Assembly (NCBI GenBank): GCA_943736015.1
Contig: OX031059.1
Span: forward strand, 47,565,159-47,629,158
Source: Tridacna crocea
Taxonomy: Eukaryota > Mollusca > Bivalvia > Cardiida > Cardiidae
DNA: 64,000 bases
Direction: 5' to 3'
The notes beneath the pieces are model-generated. The model was not told the DNA's origin. It searched no databases and saw only the letters and a program-made list of their open reading frames with translations. This document shows positions 20,989 to 31,620 of the stretch, piece by piece. Each line of letters opens with the position of its first letter. Within the stretch, counting starts at the first letter, position 1. Position numbers and translations under genes: made by a program.

Positions 20989-21214
20989 ACCCTTTATTAT
21001 ACGACAAAATTTTAACCTTGTTCAAATTGAAAGCGCTTGCTGACGACAATTTCATTGTGGATCAAATGGTGCAATGGTTCTTAGGCAGGGTAGAAAAAAT
21101 TGTGGGAAAAGGAGAAAATGCTGGTTACCAGCATTTTCTCTTTTTCCCACAATTTTTTCAAATGCCTTCTTTTCCTGGGGCGTTAAAAGCCGGCATTGTG
21201 TGATAAAGGATTAA
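20985..21214 (+). mobile_element. A-family MITE, full length
   Basis: Shares the TTAA at 20985-20988 with the previous element in direct orientation and ends in TTAA at 21211-21214. The outer hairpin carries paired changes (GAAAAAATTGTGGG against CCCACAATTTTTTC). Confidence 0.9.
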
Positions 21215-21270
21215 GGACCAAGATCGGGGAAAAGTAAGGTTATTCATTTATCACTAAAGTTATCAAAGTT

Positions 21271-21273
<3 letters not shown>

Positions 21274-21341
<68 letters not shown>
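21274..21341. repeat. (TC)n microsatellite
   Basis: About 68 bp of uninterrupted TC repeats. Confidence 0.97.
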
Positions 21342-21344
<3 letters not shown>

Positions 21345-21404
21345 TCAGCAAAAGCTTTTTCCACAATGTTTAGCTCGCTTACTTCAAAATTCGAAAAGCA
21401 GTGC

Positions 21405-21561
21405 TATTTTTTCAGACGGTATAGTTCAAGATTAGACTGCACACAACGCGCAATCATATCTAAGCATGATAAAAAAAAAAACCTTTTCTGATTTTCAATG
21501 GAATATTTGTTTTAGCCCTTAAAAGAGGTGGAACTTTATAAGAGTCTAAAAGGGGGTTTAA
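21405..21561 (+). mobile_element. B-family element, decayed
   Basis: GACGGTATAGTTCAAGATTA, GACTGCACACAACGCGCAAT, then a 3' part ending AAAGGGGGTTTAA that merges with the next A copy. Confidence 0.6.
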
Positions 21562-21776
21562 TCCATTACCAAACGACAAAATGTGTGTATGTCAAAATTG
21601 AAAGGAATTGCAGACGACAAAATAAAAGGGACTGAAAATTTGAAATTTGTTTTGTGAAGGGTAGAAAATATTGTGAGAAAGGGAGAAAATGCTGGTTACC
21701 AGCATTTTCTCCTTTTCCCACAATGTTTTCTAAAGGCTTCTTTCTCAGGGGTAAGGGTTGTGTGGTAATGGGTTAA
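21558..21776 (+). mobile_element. A-family MITE, full length
   Basis: TTAA at 21558-21561 and 21773-21776. Lost a few bases in the 3' arm (TCAGGGGTAAGGGTTGTGTG). Confidence 0.85.
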
Positions 21777-21779
21777 CAT

Positions 21780-22013
21780 ATCAGCAATAACTTTCGATCC
21801 ATTCCAGTCTGCACAGTTAGAGCAGACTGACATGAGACGGTCCTTTTCGTTATTTAAGCAAACTTCGGCGTGTCTTGGGATCATTCTACCTCCAGCTCAA
21901 GTCGTTTGTTAGACTAAATGGTATTTTAAGGATTCGATAGTACGTGACGACTTACTTGTTATAATTTCTGACGACGATGTATTAATTCGCCTTTTGTCAG
22001 AGTGCAACTCATA
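21780..22013 (+). mobile_element. G-family element, decayed
   Basis: CCAGTCTGCACAGTTAGAGC hairpin, GTTAGACTAAATGGTATTTT, GATGTATTAATTCGCC and TTGTCAGAGTGCAACTCA follow the G order. Confidence 0.55.
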
Positions 22014-22073
22014 TTTGTGACACAGAGAGAGTTACAAAGAAAAAATAAGACACGTTAATTTTCTTTTACGTCT

Positions 22074-22270
22074 GGGTCTGTATTCACCACCATTCTTTAG
22101 AACATTCTTAGTCTTCTTCTTCAGAATTTCGTCAATGTGAAAGTAACAGAACTTCTGATTGGCTAAACGAAATGGTTTAGCCAATCAGAAGTTCTGTTAC
22201 TTTCACAGTCAGGAAATCTTGAAGAATAAGACTAAGAACGTTCTTAAGAATGTTTGGTGAACACATACCC
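22074..22270. mobile_element. D-family foldback MITE
   Basis: GGGTCTGTATTCACCACC and a mutated GTTTGGTGAACACATACCC are the ends. The inner arms GTAACAGAACTTCTGATTGG and complement are perfect. Confidence 0.9.
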
Positions 22271-22396
22271 CGATCTTGGTCATTTAAATCGTCAAAATTT
22301 AGGTAGATCGCAAACTAGCCTGCACACTTACGGAAAATACTCGTACTAAGTTTATTTTAGTTCCTATTACTTTCTGTTATTGTTCTAACTGATCAT

Positions 22397-22600
22397 AACT
22401 CTTATCCTACTCTATAACTAACAATGAATTTTCAATTCGATATTAATTAACCAAATATTCAATATTGTTGTTTTAAGTCATGTATTGTGGGGAATCACAT
22501 CTCCTTATCGGACAGTGTAGATCAAAGATCAGACTGCACGTTCTGTGCAGTCTGATCTTGATCTGCACTGTCCGCAAAAGGTCAGCAGTTAAAGGTTTAA
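22397..22600 (-). mobile_element. B-family MITE
   Basis: The perfect core hairpin (GATCAGACTGCAC, GTTCT, GTGCAGTCTGATC) lies at about 22530-22562. TTAA at 22597-22600. The left end is decayed (ACTCTTATCCTACTC). Confidence 0.75.
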
Positions 22601-23407
22601 TCTACGGGCACTCCGCCCCAGCATCCCAAAATGCCCGGGCTTTCAGTAAAGGTTAATGTTCTGTCGTCCCCCGAGACATTTAAAACATTCACTTGACGGC
22701 TTTTCTAGACAGAGTAGTGAATCAAATGCCTTATTTCACTACAATTTTATGTCAATTTGCCTTTCTAATGCAAGAAGATGATAGATATCATGGTGGTTCG
22801 AGACAGAAATCTGCTCAAAATCCTTTCCTGTGAACATTTATTGATCTCAAAACTTCGGTCTCCTCAAATGGTGTATTTCATTATGCGTATGAAATTTTTT
22901 CTCTCGCTGCCGCGATTTTTCAAAAGTTGGTGGGATGGAACCCAAACACAAAATAATTCTTTTAGCATTTCTTTTATGTTTTAACAGTGTGAAGAAAGTA
23001 TGATCATTATTATCGTCTTTGGGGCGTTTTGTGGATATACTGTCTTTTACGTTGCTTAGATCTAGATTTCGACAAAAGAAAGAAGAATCTTGATATTTTA
23101 TTAAGTTATATGATTAAGACGTGAGTGATTAATTTCAATGGAGGGAAAAATTATGTGTCTCGCGCTTCAAATTCTCGACATATAGGTCGGTATTTCTGTA
23201 TTGCACTTTACACCCACCAATGGCTATACCGAGGCAAACGGGATAATAAAAAAAAATACCTCCAAAAAGCGAAAAATGAGACATTTGCCGTGTCTTGACA
23301 TCATGGCCTTACGGTTGCGAGGTTGACGTTCTACCTAACGACCACGTGACACCACTATTGAATAGTACCCGGTATCTCGCAAAACCTCATATACAAATGA
23401 GCCTGCT
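22601..23407. other. No recognisable feature
   Basis: A 68-codon frame at 22778-22984 is unsupported. No strong repeat seen. Confidence 0.4.
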
Positions 23408-23635
23408 GTGTGAAAAGAATCGAGTCAGGTCAGCCTGCAGTCCGCGAAGGCTGACCTAGTCCGTAACTTTTCGCTTACGGTCAATTTTCTGTACATATAT
23501 TCAAGGACCATTCTACTGCATGATTAGGTTGGTCGTTAGAAAGGTAGCCTTATGGACCCATAACTTTGTGATGGCTTGATAGATATAGTGCACCAAGGAG
23601 GTGCATTAAACCCACTTTTGCCAGAGCATGGCTCA
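23408..23635 (+). mobile_element. G-family element
   Basis: GTGTGAAAAGAATCGAGTCA, hairpin GGTCAGCCTGCAGTCCGCGA, and an intact 3' end GTGCATTAAACCCACTTTTG, CCAGAGCATGGCTCA. Confidence 0.8.
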
Positions 23636-23834
23636 AATATATGTTTGAATCTGGAAGTGTTCATTAATTTTCAACCAGTATGAAGGGTTCACAGACATGT
23701 GTGCGTGGGTTAAACGGCACATACCGGTTGAACATTGTTTTTGCTAGGGTGTATGCAGCCCAATTTTAAAGGTATAATATGTTGCATCGCACAAAACCGC
23801 GATAAAACCAGTTGTTCTACATTTCATACGTTTA

Positions 23835-24083
23835 TTATCCCTCGTCGAAGGCGAAGGAATATAGTTTTAGAGTTGTCCGTCCGTCTGTCTGTCAGTTCGT
23901 TCGTCCGTCCGTCAGTGTGTCCGTCCGGGTTAATATCTCCAATATCATTGGACGGAATTTCGTAAAACTTTTTGCATGTGTAAAATATCTTATTCTGCGA
24001 GGACACTTTTTTTTTATTCGATGCAAAATGGCCGACTGGAGGTCTTTTTCGGCGGGGGATATCATTTCAACGAAATTGCTTCT
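23835..24083 (+). repeat. I-family interspersed repeat
   Basis: TATTATCCCTCGTCGAAGGC, the GTCCGTCCGTCTGTC run, TTAATATCTCCAATATCATT and CAAAATGGCCGACTGG. The relative at 63514-63800 shares order and spacing. Similar GTCCG-rich repeats are common in molluscan genomes. Confidence 0.7.
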
Positions 24084-24283
24084 TTAACCCCATATCCTGC
24101 TACATGAAATGAAACTAAAACAACAGAAAAGTAAAACAAAATTTTGCTGTGTAATATGTACTTTTTGGGCAGAGGGCATCTCCTGATCGGACAGTGTAGA
24201 TCTAAGATCAGACTGCACGTTCTGTGCAGTCTGATCTTGATCTACATTGTCTGCAAAAAGATCGGTGATGCTTAGCAGGTTAA
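24084..24283 (-). mobile_element. B-family MITE, full length
   Basis: TTAACCCCATATCCTGCTAC at the left and GCTTAGCAGGTTAA at the right, TTAA at both ends, perfect core hairpin at about 24211-24243. It lies at the 3' end of the I repeat and probably cut it. Confidence 0.85.
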
Positions 24284-24494
24284 AGGTGAGCATTTCCAGC
24301 AATGCTACAGGTTCGCGGACGCGGCATTGTTTTCACCGTTCGGTGATTAACAAGTACACGATGCCAAGTGGTGACCACAATTTACAAGAATAACGGGCTA
24401 TCTCACACCTCCATGACAACAGCTTTAACGTATTATTGTACTTATATGACATTTACGTCCTTACCGAAAAAACAAGTTTTCAAAGACATATTTG
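24284..24494. other. No recognisable feature
   Basis: Short unremarkable spacer. Confidence 0.4.
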
Positions 24495-25103
24495 AAAAAA
24501 AGGGGGGTTAATGCATCTGCGAAAAGTATTGGCCCAGGGTCAGCCTGCGCGAACTGCGCAGGCTGACCTGAGCCGAAACTTTTCGCTATCATTATCTCCC
24601 GCTAGATGGCATTCTATAAATCCTCATCTATCTAATTTGGGCATCCTTGGTACAGAACCGAACCACTTTCCTGCGCGACAACCGTTACTTTGAATTTCAA
24701 ATTAAAATAAACGTTTACCCAAAAAAACGCTACCTCGTGCAATTCATTCAGCTGTGATCAGCAGTTTAGAGAAATCTGGAGCTAAAGCAGGTCTCATTTC
24801 TGCTCAAAGGTATTGATAAAAGCAATTTTCTACATTGCTACTTTATAGAGCGTAATATTACAGTCTGCCCGCTTTTGGGGTAGTGATGCGTCATATAAGA
24901 CAGTCGAATCTTCGAAGAATATTACATGCGCAAACAACGTTTTCGCTATTGGTGATTTTTCTGTATGTCCAAGGACCAGTCTATCTCATGAATAAGTTGG
25001 TTATTGAAAGAAGTTGATATATACGTGTGTAATGGCTTGCTTGGTACTATGGATCACGGAGATGTATTACAATTTACGTCCCATTTTGCCAGAGCATGGC
25101 TCG
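24495..25103 (+). mobile_element. G-family element interrupted by F
   Basis: AAAAAAAGGGGGGTTAATGC, hairpin GGGTCAGCCTGCGCGAACTG, then CTTTTCGCTAT, where a 350-bp F element enters. G resumes with TTTTCGCTATTGGTGATTTT and closes at TTTTGCCAGAGCATGGCTC. Confidence 0.9.
24590..24939 (+). mobile_element. F-family element inside G
   Basis: Perfect 10-bp target duplication TTTTCGCTAT at 24580-24589 and 24940-24949. Because the G sequence is known from other copies, this fixes both F ends exactly: C at 24590 and G at 24939. Confidence 0.95.
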
Positions 25104-25134
25104 GGCAATTCAACAGCAAATATTTTAACCCTTT

Positions 25135-25333
25135 ACTCCATAGATACTCATTTCTACGCATTACTTCGAAGGAGCCTTTGGAAAACATTGTGGCAAAAGG
25201 TGAAATTGCTCGTCACGAGCAATTTCACCTTTTGTCACAATGTTTTCTATGCTATCAAAAAGGTGTCATATACACATAAGGAACGACTTCATCCTTGCTG
25301 TTATTTAGGGTCAATTAGAGATACCAGGGTTAA
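25135..25333 (+). mobile_element. A2 subfamily MITE
   Basis: TTAA ends at 25135-25138 and 25330-25333. Right after the first TTAA it reads CCCTTTACTCCATAGATACT, unlike A. The hairpin (GTGGCAAAAGGTGAAATTGC, TCGTCACGA, GCAATTTCACCTTTTG) is perfect and has replaced GGAGAAAATG by GGTGAAATTG in both arms. Confidence 0.9.
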
Positions 25334-26138
25334 GCGGTAGACTCTAGCTAACAATTAATTGGAAATCTGCATAATGCGTAATGTTAGATGATGGCCTCAG
25401 TTTTTTTACCTTTTCGTACCTCACACTTCTATCATCGTAAATAATGCGATTGATTTTTCTGACCTTTATTATCACTTGGATAGCAGTTGAGCGTAATTAT
25501 CACCACCATAATAAGCATTACAAAACCTGTTATGTGAGGTTTCGATAACAGATTTCTGTAGTTAATGTTGCCTTTTGATGATAACACCCATGTAGCCCGT
25601 TCAGAGTTCTGGGCTCAAACTTTTGTACAGAAACCATAAAAAATATCTCTCGGAAACAGATAAAAGAAATGGAGCGTTATAATCCCATATATCCTAAAGG
25701 GGCCGCAGAAGAAACGCTTCCCGCTCATAGTCTTACACACCCTCAAAATAAAGTATTCTTGATACTGTGCCCGGCTTTGATCATCTCGCAAATACAAGCC
25801 GAGAAACAATAATACTCTCTACAAGGGAGAATCTCGTAATGTTCCTATTGAATAATCTACTCGACTTTTTACGTAATCAATAAACAAGTTCAGTTTTATT
25901 TTTCAGAACCGAAAAATCATTTAACCTTCTGACTTGTTGATCAAGACAAACAGTTGTTGATTTTGACAAACTCGTCGAATTAATAAGTTCGAAACTGTTT
26001 GTACTTAAAACAAAGGAGGGAAATCTGGATTAAAAAATGGCACCACTGCTGTGTCACCGCTTTTTTTTTCATTACATTGAAATTAAAGTGAATCACACCA
26101 CCATAGATCCTCTGCTGTACTTCAGAGACAGATATCGT
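25334..26138. other. No recognisable feature
   Basis: AT-rich. A 64-codon minus-strand frame at 25615-25809 is unsupported. Confidence 0.4.
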
Positions 26139-26139
26139 T

Positions 26140-26497
26140 TAATAGGTGCATTTTTTTAGGGACACATCCAAATTTTTGTGAAGAATTAAGAGGACATCTA
26201 GCGCTGTTCCAACGCAGATAACGCCTAAATCACTATTTGTTATTGCGTGTGGAAAGTATTCGGTATTCAACCTGAGGTCTCGTGGGTTGTGAGTCACACA
26301 ATATTTCGTCGCCGAAAATTGGAAAGTAGGCATGCCTTTTTCTATGAAAAAAAAGTCTCTAATCCTGGTTTCTTGTGACACCGAACCCCCAGGAATAAGA
26401 ACGTGAATACAATTGTCGCTATTTACCGAATTTGCATTTACCAATACACAGCCATTGGGAGGAAAGTGACATTTTGAGACAGTTAGGTAAAGATCAG
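26140..26497 (-). CDS. Unidentified open frame, about 119 codons
   Basis: Open on the minus strand between stops at about 26498 and 26139, with no ATG near its start. The translation has balanced composition (CIHVLIPGGSVSQETRIRDF and later LGVICVGTALDVLLILHKNL) and five or more cysteines, so it could be an exon or decayed coding remnant. I recognise no family. No neighbouring exon was found. Confidence 0.2.
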
Positions 26498-26654
26498 ACT
26501 AGAGCAAACATACGATATCATTTTAAATGTGTGTGCACCATCCTGATACTTTATTTCAAATTATGATCAAGTGTTTCGTTTGTATTTTCAGACCTCGGGA
26601 AAAAAAGTTTTGTTTTTGTATGTGCGACCAAAAACATGCTCTCACAAAAGAGGT

Positions 26655-26830
26655 TTAACTCTTCACCACACGAGAAAAGTTTAGACTATTCCAAATTCTT
26701 AGCATTTGCAGACGACTAAGTAAAGGTGACTCAAAAATTAAAAATCTTTTTTGGGGAGAGTAGAAAACATTGTGGGAAAAGGAGAAAATGCTGGTTACCA
26801 GCATTTTCTCCTTTTCCCACAAAGTTTTCA
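26655..26830 (+). mobile_element. A-family MITE, 3' truncated
   Basis: TTAA at 26655-26658. Hairpin complete; similarity is lost after CCCACAAAGTTTTCAAC. Confidence 0.8.
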
Positions 26831-27822
26831 ACATTTTCTACATTTGGGGGAAAAAAAGAAAATACCAGGAAAGCAGTTTGACAACTTAAAAAAAAATTCA
26901 TCAAGCAAAGAAAGGAACTGCTCATCTTCCTGAGTTCTTCTAGTTGCCATAAAACTCTGTAAATTATGTACAGTATTTAACATATGGCTCAACATTTACC
27001 AATGACCCGGACGAATATAATAACTACTCGTAGATCAGGTGGGCCGTGAACATGTGGTAATTTGCTTATCGTGATGCTTATGACAAGGTGTTCATGTATC
27101 GCTCGGGTCTAGATTCCAGAGATATGTAGAATTGTATACGTAATGGTTGAACCACGGGTCATGACTTCACACGTAGTTATGGAACAGAGTTTATGATAAA
27201 CATCGTAACGTCATATATCTAAATCTTACATGGCTAGGAGAGTGATATACTCCTAGAGCATTTTTTTTTCTTAAAAAAAAAAAAGATTTTTCATGTGTTT
27301 CAGCATTTTATAATGTTCTACAGAGTATCTAATTGCAGCTTAATTCATTGCTTCATAGACAGTTTAAACAGGTGTATGAAAATAGATTGATGGACCAGGC
27401 CTCCTTTTATAATAGGAGGAGGCATTTATGAAAAACAAAATGTTTGTCAAATGTCCACATATTGCAAGGCAAACGACTCGAAGTAAGGATAAGTGAAAGA
27501 GAAAAAATTGACATTTAAATGAAGCATTAACATTGGAGTATATGGGTCGGATCGGATGGGGGTTAACTGTCTATTGCAGGGGCGTGAGAATAGGCCACTG
27601 CCGTAAACAGGTTAGAAATGTTGGTGACAGAAAGATGGCTGGTTTATATGATTTAGTTTCACGCGTTGAAAAGGATAATTTTATTTGTACGGCTCGTACT
27701 TCAGAAAATACGAAAACTGGGTAAAGTATTTGATAAGGGTTCTTGATTTCTTTTATGCTTTTTATGCTGTTTCAACAGTATTCCATATTGAATTTCACCA
27801 AGTATCCCATCAGGTCCAATGT
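26831..27822. other. No recognisable feature
   Basis: About 1 kb with poly-T/poly-A near 27264-27288 and an inverted GGCCTCCTTTTATAATAGGAGG hairpin at about 27398-27421. No gene supported. Confidence 0.4.
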
Positions 27823-28051
27823 TTAATCCATTACCACACAATCCCTACTTTTGACGCCCCGGAGAAAGAAGCCTTTAGAAAACATTGTGGGAAAAGGAGA
27901 AAATGCTGGTAACCAGCATTTTCTCCTCTTCCCACAATGTTTTCTACTCTTCACGAAACAAATTTCAGGTATCCAGTCACTTTTATTTTGTCGTCTGCAA
28001 ATGCCTTCGATTTGGACAAGCCTAAAATATTGTTGTGTGGTAATGAGTTAA
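27823..28051 (-). mobile_element. A-family MITE, full length
   Basis: TTAA at 27823-27826 and 28048-28051. One mismatch in the hairpin (CTCCTCTTCCC). Confidence 0.9.
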
Positions 28052-28499
28052 AACCAGTGAGAATTAAACCATTACTGACTTTACAGCAGGAATCGGTGTA
28101 GTGTTGTTTTTGACCTAGGCAACAGTAACGCTTGAAGTGCATATCGTTTATAAATTTTTTTCTTCTTTATTCTTTTCAGGAAATACAGCACAGTTTCAAC
28201 TAGTAGACCCTCTTCAAATTCGAATTGGTGTTGTGTCATTTCTGTCGTCATGGTTTTATTGGTCACGTGGTTTTATCCAGGAGTGGACTTTATCGGCTGA
28301 GGGGGAAAAATTATAACTTCTAAATCAGGCTCAACTCTTTCTTTTGTGGCCGTCTTGGTCTAGGTTTCTGGTAAACCAGGTCGTGCTTTAGTATCAAGAT
28401 GTCGGTATTGTAGAACCAAGCAACTTTTTCAATGCTGCGAAACTATCCGTTCTAACAGACACAAAAATATACATGCATTTTGCTATGCGCTTGTTCATT
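28052..28499. other. No recognisable feature
   Basis: Nothing coding or repeated was recognised. Confidence 0.4.
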
Positions 28500-28732
28500 A
28501 TAACACTTCGTCAGACAAAAAAAAAATCCTTGTATATTTTGAAAGCATTTCCAGACCCTAGGTTAAATGTGACTCAAAAGTTGGTGATTATTATACAAAA
28601 GACTGGAACATATTTTGAACGAAAGAGACTATGCTTATTTCCAGCATATTCTCCTCATCTTGAATCGTTGTTTTTTTTAAGCTTTCTTTCTCAGGGTCGG
28701 AAGAACACGTAATTATTTAGTAAAGGGTTAAA
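28500..28732 (+). mobile_element. A-family MITE, strongly decayed
   Basis: TTGAAAGCATTTCCAGACCC, TTTCCAGCATATTCTCCTC, TTTCTCAGGGTCGGAAGAAC and AGTAAAGGGTTAA are left in the right order. Confidence 0.55.
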
Positions 28733-28895
28733 TTTTTATCGGAGCGAAAGTGCTAGAGTTGATCTATCAACGTTTACTTTGGTGTTGTCATTATGTTTGT
28801 GAAAGAAATGAATGTTTGCATTGTATTCAGACTTGAAATTGAACCTAGTTGGACTTTTTCTAAATATATAACGGTACTGTCAGCGATTTTTTTTT

Positions 28896-29110
28896 AACGA
28901 ACTCTTCACCGAATAACAAAATGTTGGTCTCGTCCAATTCCAAAGCATTTGTAGACAAGAAATGCAATGTATTTAAAGTTTTGGATCTGCCTTTGAACGG
29001 GTAGGAAACATTGTGGGAAGAGAAGTTATGCTGGCTACTGGTATCCGTTATATTTTTCTCACAATGTTTCCACTGGCATTCTTCTGTATAAAATTCTGGA
29101 TTGTCTGATC
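28896..29110 (+). mobile_element. A-family MITE, decayed
   Basis: AACGAACTCTTCACCGAATA, CAAAGCATTTGTAGACAAGA, GGTAGGAAACATTGTGGGAA. It abuts the D element that follows. Confidence 0.65.
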
Positions 29111-29112
29111 CA

Positions 29113-29307
29113 AGGCCTGTATTCACCAACCATTCTTGAAAATATTCTTAGTCTTATTCTTCAGAAATTTGTCAGTGTGAAAGTAACAGAGTTTCTGATT
29201 GGCTAAACCATTTGGTTTAGCCATTCAGAAGTTCTGTTACTTTCACAGAAAGTCTTGAAGAACAAGACAAAGAATGTTCTTGAGAATGATTGGTGAATAC
29301 GAACCCA
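29113..29307. mobile_element. D-family foldback MITE
   Basis: AGGCCTGTATTCACCAACC and GATTGGTGAATACGAACCC ends. Central GATTGGCTAAACC and GGTTTAGCCATTC, where one CCAAT is now CCATT. Confidence 0.85.
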
Positions 29308-29784
29308 GGTATAAGTGTCACTTAGATATTCAGGAATATGGCTGACAATTTTATATGATTTGTATAGCACCCTGAGGCTTATAGAATGGTTTCACAGACG
29401 ATGAACGACATGTCATCAATCTTTCTGAGCGGGAAATGTTTTAAGAACAGAATTTTCTTTCGTTTGTAAAAATTAATTAGTTTTAAATTCATTAATTTTT
29501 TTTATCCTATTTAGTTTGCCTTGATCGTCGAGACCGTTCTTTTTTTTGGCTTTTGCTTTTTGATTGTACAGTATCCTATATAATATAAAAAGATTTTGGT
29601 TATATTTTCAAGCTAGATGGGGCAAAAGTCGCATTTTTTTAAAGTCTGTTGAGATATTTTTAAAACGATTAGATTAAACCCTTTTTTTCTGTAAGTTGTT
29701 CTTATTTATATTGGTTTTTAAGCAAAGAACAACAGACAAAGGGAAGGGTTGGTTTTGCATGGTGTTTATTATACATCAAGGCTT

Positions 29785-29967
29785 GTATCTATCAGTTATT
29801 CAAAAGATAATTTCTAGACCAAATCTCAATAATTTTCTGAATTAAGAAGTATCGCAATTTCCGATTGGCTTAACAAAATGGTTTGGCCAATCAGATAAAT
29901 TGTTTTACTTTCAAAATCTAGGATAAGACTATGAATAAAATTTATAGTTGCTGAATACGAGCCGTAT
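29785..29967. mobile_element. D-family foldback, decayed
   Basis: CCGATTGGCTTAACAAAATG, GTTTGGCCAATCAGATAAAT, and a 3' end TTGCTGAATACGAGCC. Confidence 0.65.
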
Positions 29968-29969
29968 TT

Positions 29970-30192
29970 TTAACTCTTTACCGAACGAAAAAAATTTAGA
30001 TTGGTCCAAATTGGAACCATTTGCAGACGACAAAATAAAAGTGACTGAAAAAATGAAATTTCTTTTGAGAAGGGAAGAAAACATTGTGGAAAAAGAAGAA
30101 AATGCTGGTTGCCAGTATCTTCTCCTTTTCCCACAATGTTTTCTAAAGGCTTCTTTCTCAGCGTCGTCAAAAGTAGGGATTGCGTGGTTTAA
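29970..30192 (+). mobile_element. A-family MITE
   Basis: TTAA at 29970-29973 and 30189-30192. Hairpin arms drift (GGTTGCCAGTATCTTCTCC). Confidence 0.85.
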
Positions 30193-30442
30193 AACATGAC
30201 ATTATCATGTTCTATCTGCATACTTGTCATTCAAAATTAAGATCGACACAATTATACACTGTAAACCTATCATAAAGTGCGACGACTAGACAATTTTCCT
30301 GTCTACTTGCAGTAGAAAGTTACCCATGTTACCCATCCAGTTTTTGACAGCTATGACAGAAAACTCTAACTGGTCATTTGCATTTACCATCAACATTTTG
30401 AATGAACTTTCTATATTTTTCAGACGGCTGATCAGTATAAAC
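30193..30442. other. No recognisable feature
   Basis: Short AT-rich spacer. Confidence 0.4.
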
Positions 30443-30673
30443 TTAACTCATTACCAAACGACAAACTTTTAAGTTTATCCAAATCAAAAGCATTTGCAGA
30501 TGACAAATTAAAAGTGACAGACAATTTGGACATTGTTGTGCGAAAAGGGTAGAAAACATTGTGGGAAAGGGAAAAAATGCTGGTTACCAGTATCTTCTCC
30601 TTTTTCCACAATGTTTTCTAAAGGCTTCTTTCTCAGGGTCGTCAAAAGTAGGGATTGTGTGGTAATGGGTTAA
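30443..30673 (+). mobile_element. A-family MITE, full length
   Basis: TTAA at 30443-30446 and 30670-30673. It has the same odd right-arm sequence GGTTACCAGTATCTTCTCC as the copy at 29970, so the two may be close relatives. Confidence 0.9.
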
Positions 30674-30834
30674 GCGTCGTCCAGTCATCAACATCATCCT
30701 TTCTTTCAAAACTCACTCTTATGACAAACGATATATTTTTTCTCAAATGTATGTACTCATAAATCTGATTTTTTTTTTTATGCAAATATGTTGCGGCATT
30801 ATATATCATATCAACCACTAGGCCGCGGAGGGAT

Positions 30835-30985
30835 ACTCAAGAATCTCTCTGTGGAAAGTGTAGATCAAGATAAGACTACAAAGAATGTACAGGCCTATCT
30901 TGAATCTATAATGTCCGATAAGGAGATTCTTTCTTCAAAAACTAACTTTGAAATGGAAACGTTTTTTTTTTAAACAATTAGATTG
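30835..30985 (+). mobile_element. B-family element, decayed
   Basis: GGAAAGTGTAGATCAAGATA, decayed core, AATGTCCGATAAGGAGATTC, AACTTTGAAATGGAAACG. Confidence 0.65.
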
Positions 30986-31026
30986 AAAGTTTCTATATTT
31001 ATCATTTAGCAGTTCAAAGGTACAGA

Positions 31027-31295
31027 TCCCGCCCGGGTGGCTCAGTGGTGAGCGTGTCGGACTCATGACCTGGTGGTTGTGAGTTCGATACCCAGTTGAG
31101 GCGAACTTTCTTTCCGGCGTATTTTCGCCTCTAACCTCTGCTGAAGCATGTGAGAAAAGTAGTCGGTGGCTTTGGAAAGAAAGTTGGGTTAGTACTGATA
31201 TGAGAAAGCCAGGAAATACATGTGTGTCACCGACCGCCATGATATGCCCTTAGCTGTTAAAGTGGCGTTAAACCCCAACACAACCAACCAGCCAA
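31027..31295 (+). mobile_element. tRNA-derived SINE
   Basis: The tRNA-like head has an A box (TGGCTCAGTGGTGAGC, about 31041) and a B box (GAGTTCGATACCC, about 31081), which serve as the internal pol III promoter of such SINEs. The tail reads AAAGTGGCGTTAAACCCCAA then a CAACCAACCAGCC run, the type seen at the ends of molluscan SINEs. Flanks TCAAAGGTACAGA (31014-31026) and TCAAAGTTACAGA (31296-31308) are a 13-bp target duplication with one mismatch. The unit is 269 bp and looks fairly young. Confidence 0.9.
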
Positions 31296-31401
31296 TCAAA
31301 GTTACAGAAGAATATATGTAAAAAAAATCTGTGGTCCATCCCCGTGTTGAGTTGGTATACAATGTTGTAGTCAAATGAGCCACGTTCTGACTAAAAGGGT
31401 C

Positions 31402-31620
31402 TTAACCGCTTAACTGACGACAAAACGTTAGCCCTGTCCAAATTGAAAGCATTTGGAGACAAAAAAAGTCCATGAGGCTCAGATGGTGCAATTGTTTAAT
31501 GATAGGGTAGAAAACATTGTGGGAAAAGGAGAAAATGCTGGTTCTCCTTTTGCCACAATGTTTTCAAAAGGCTTCTTTCCAAGGGTCGTCAAAATTCGCC
31601 ATCGTGTGGGAAAGGGTTAA
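31402..31620 (+). mobile_element. A-family MITE with shortened hairpin
   Basis: TTAA at 31402-31405 and 31617-31620. The hairpin has lost the right-arm start, reading ATGCTGGTTCTCCTTTTGCC. Confidence 0.85.
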
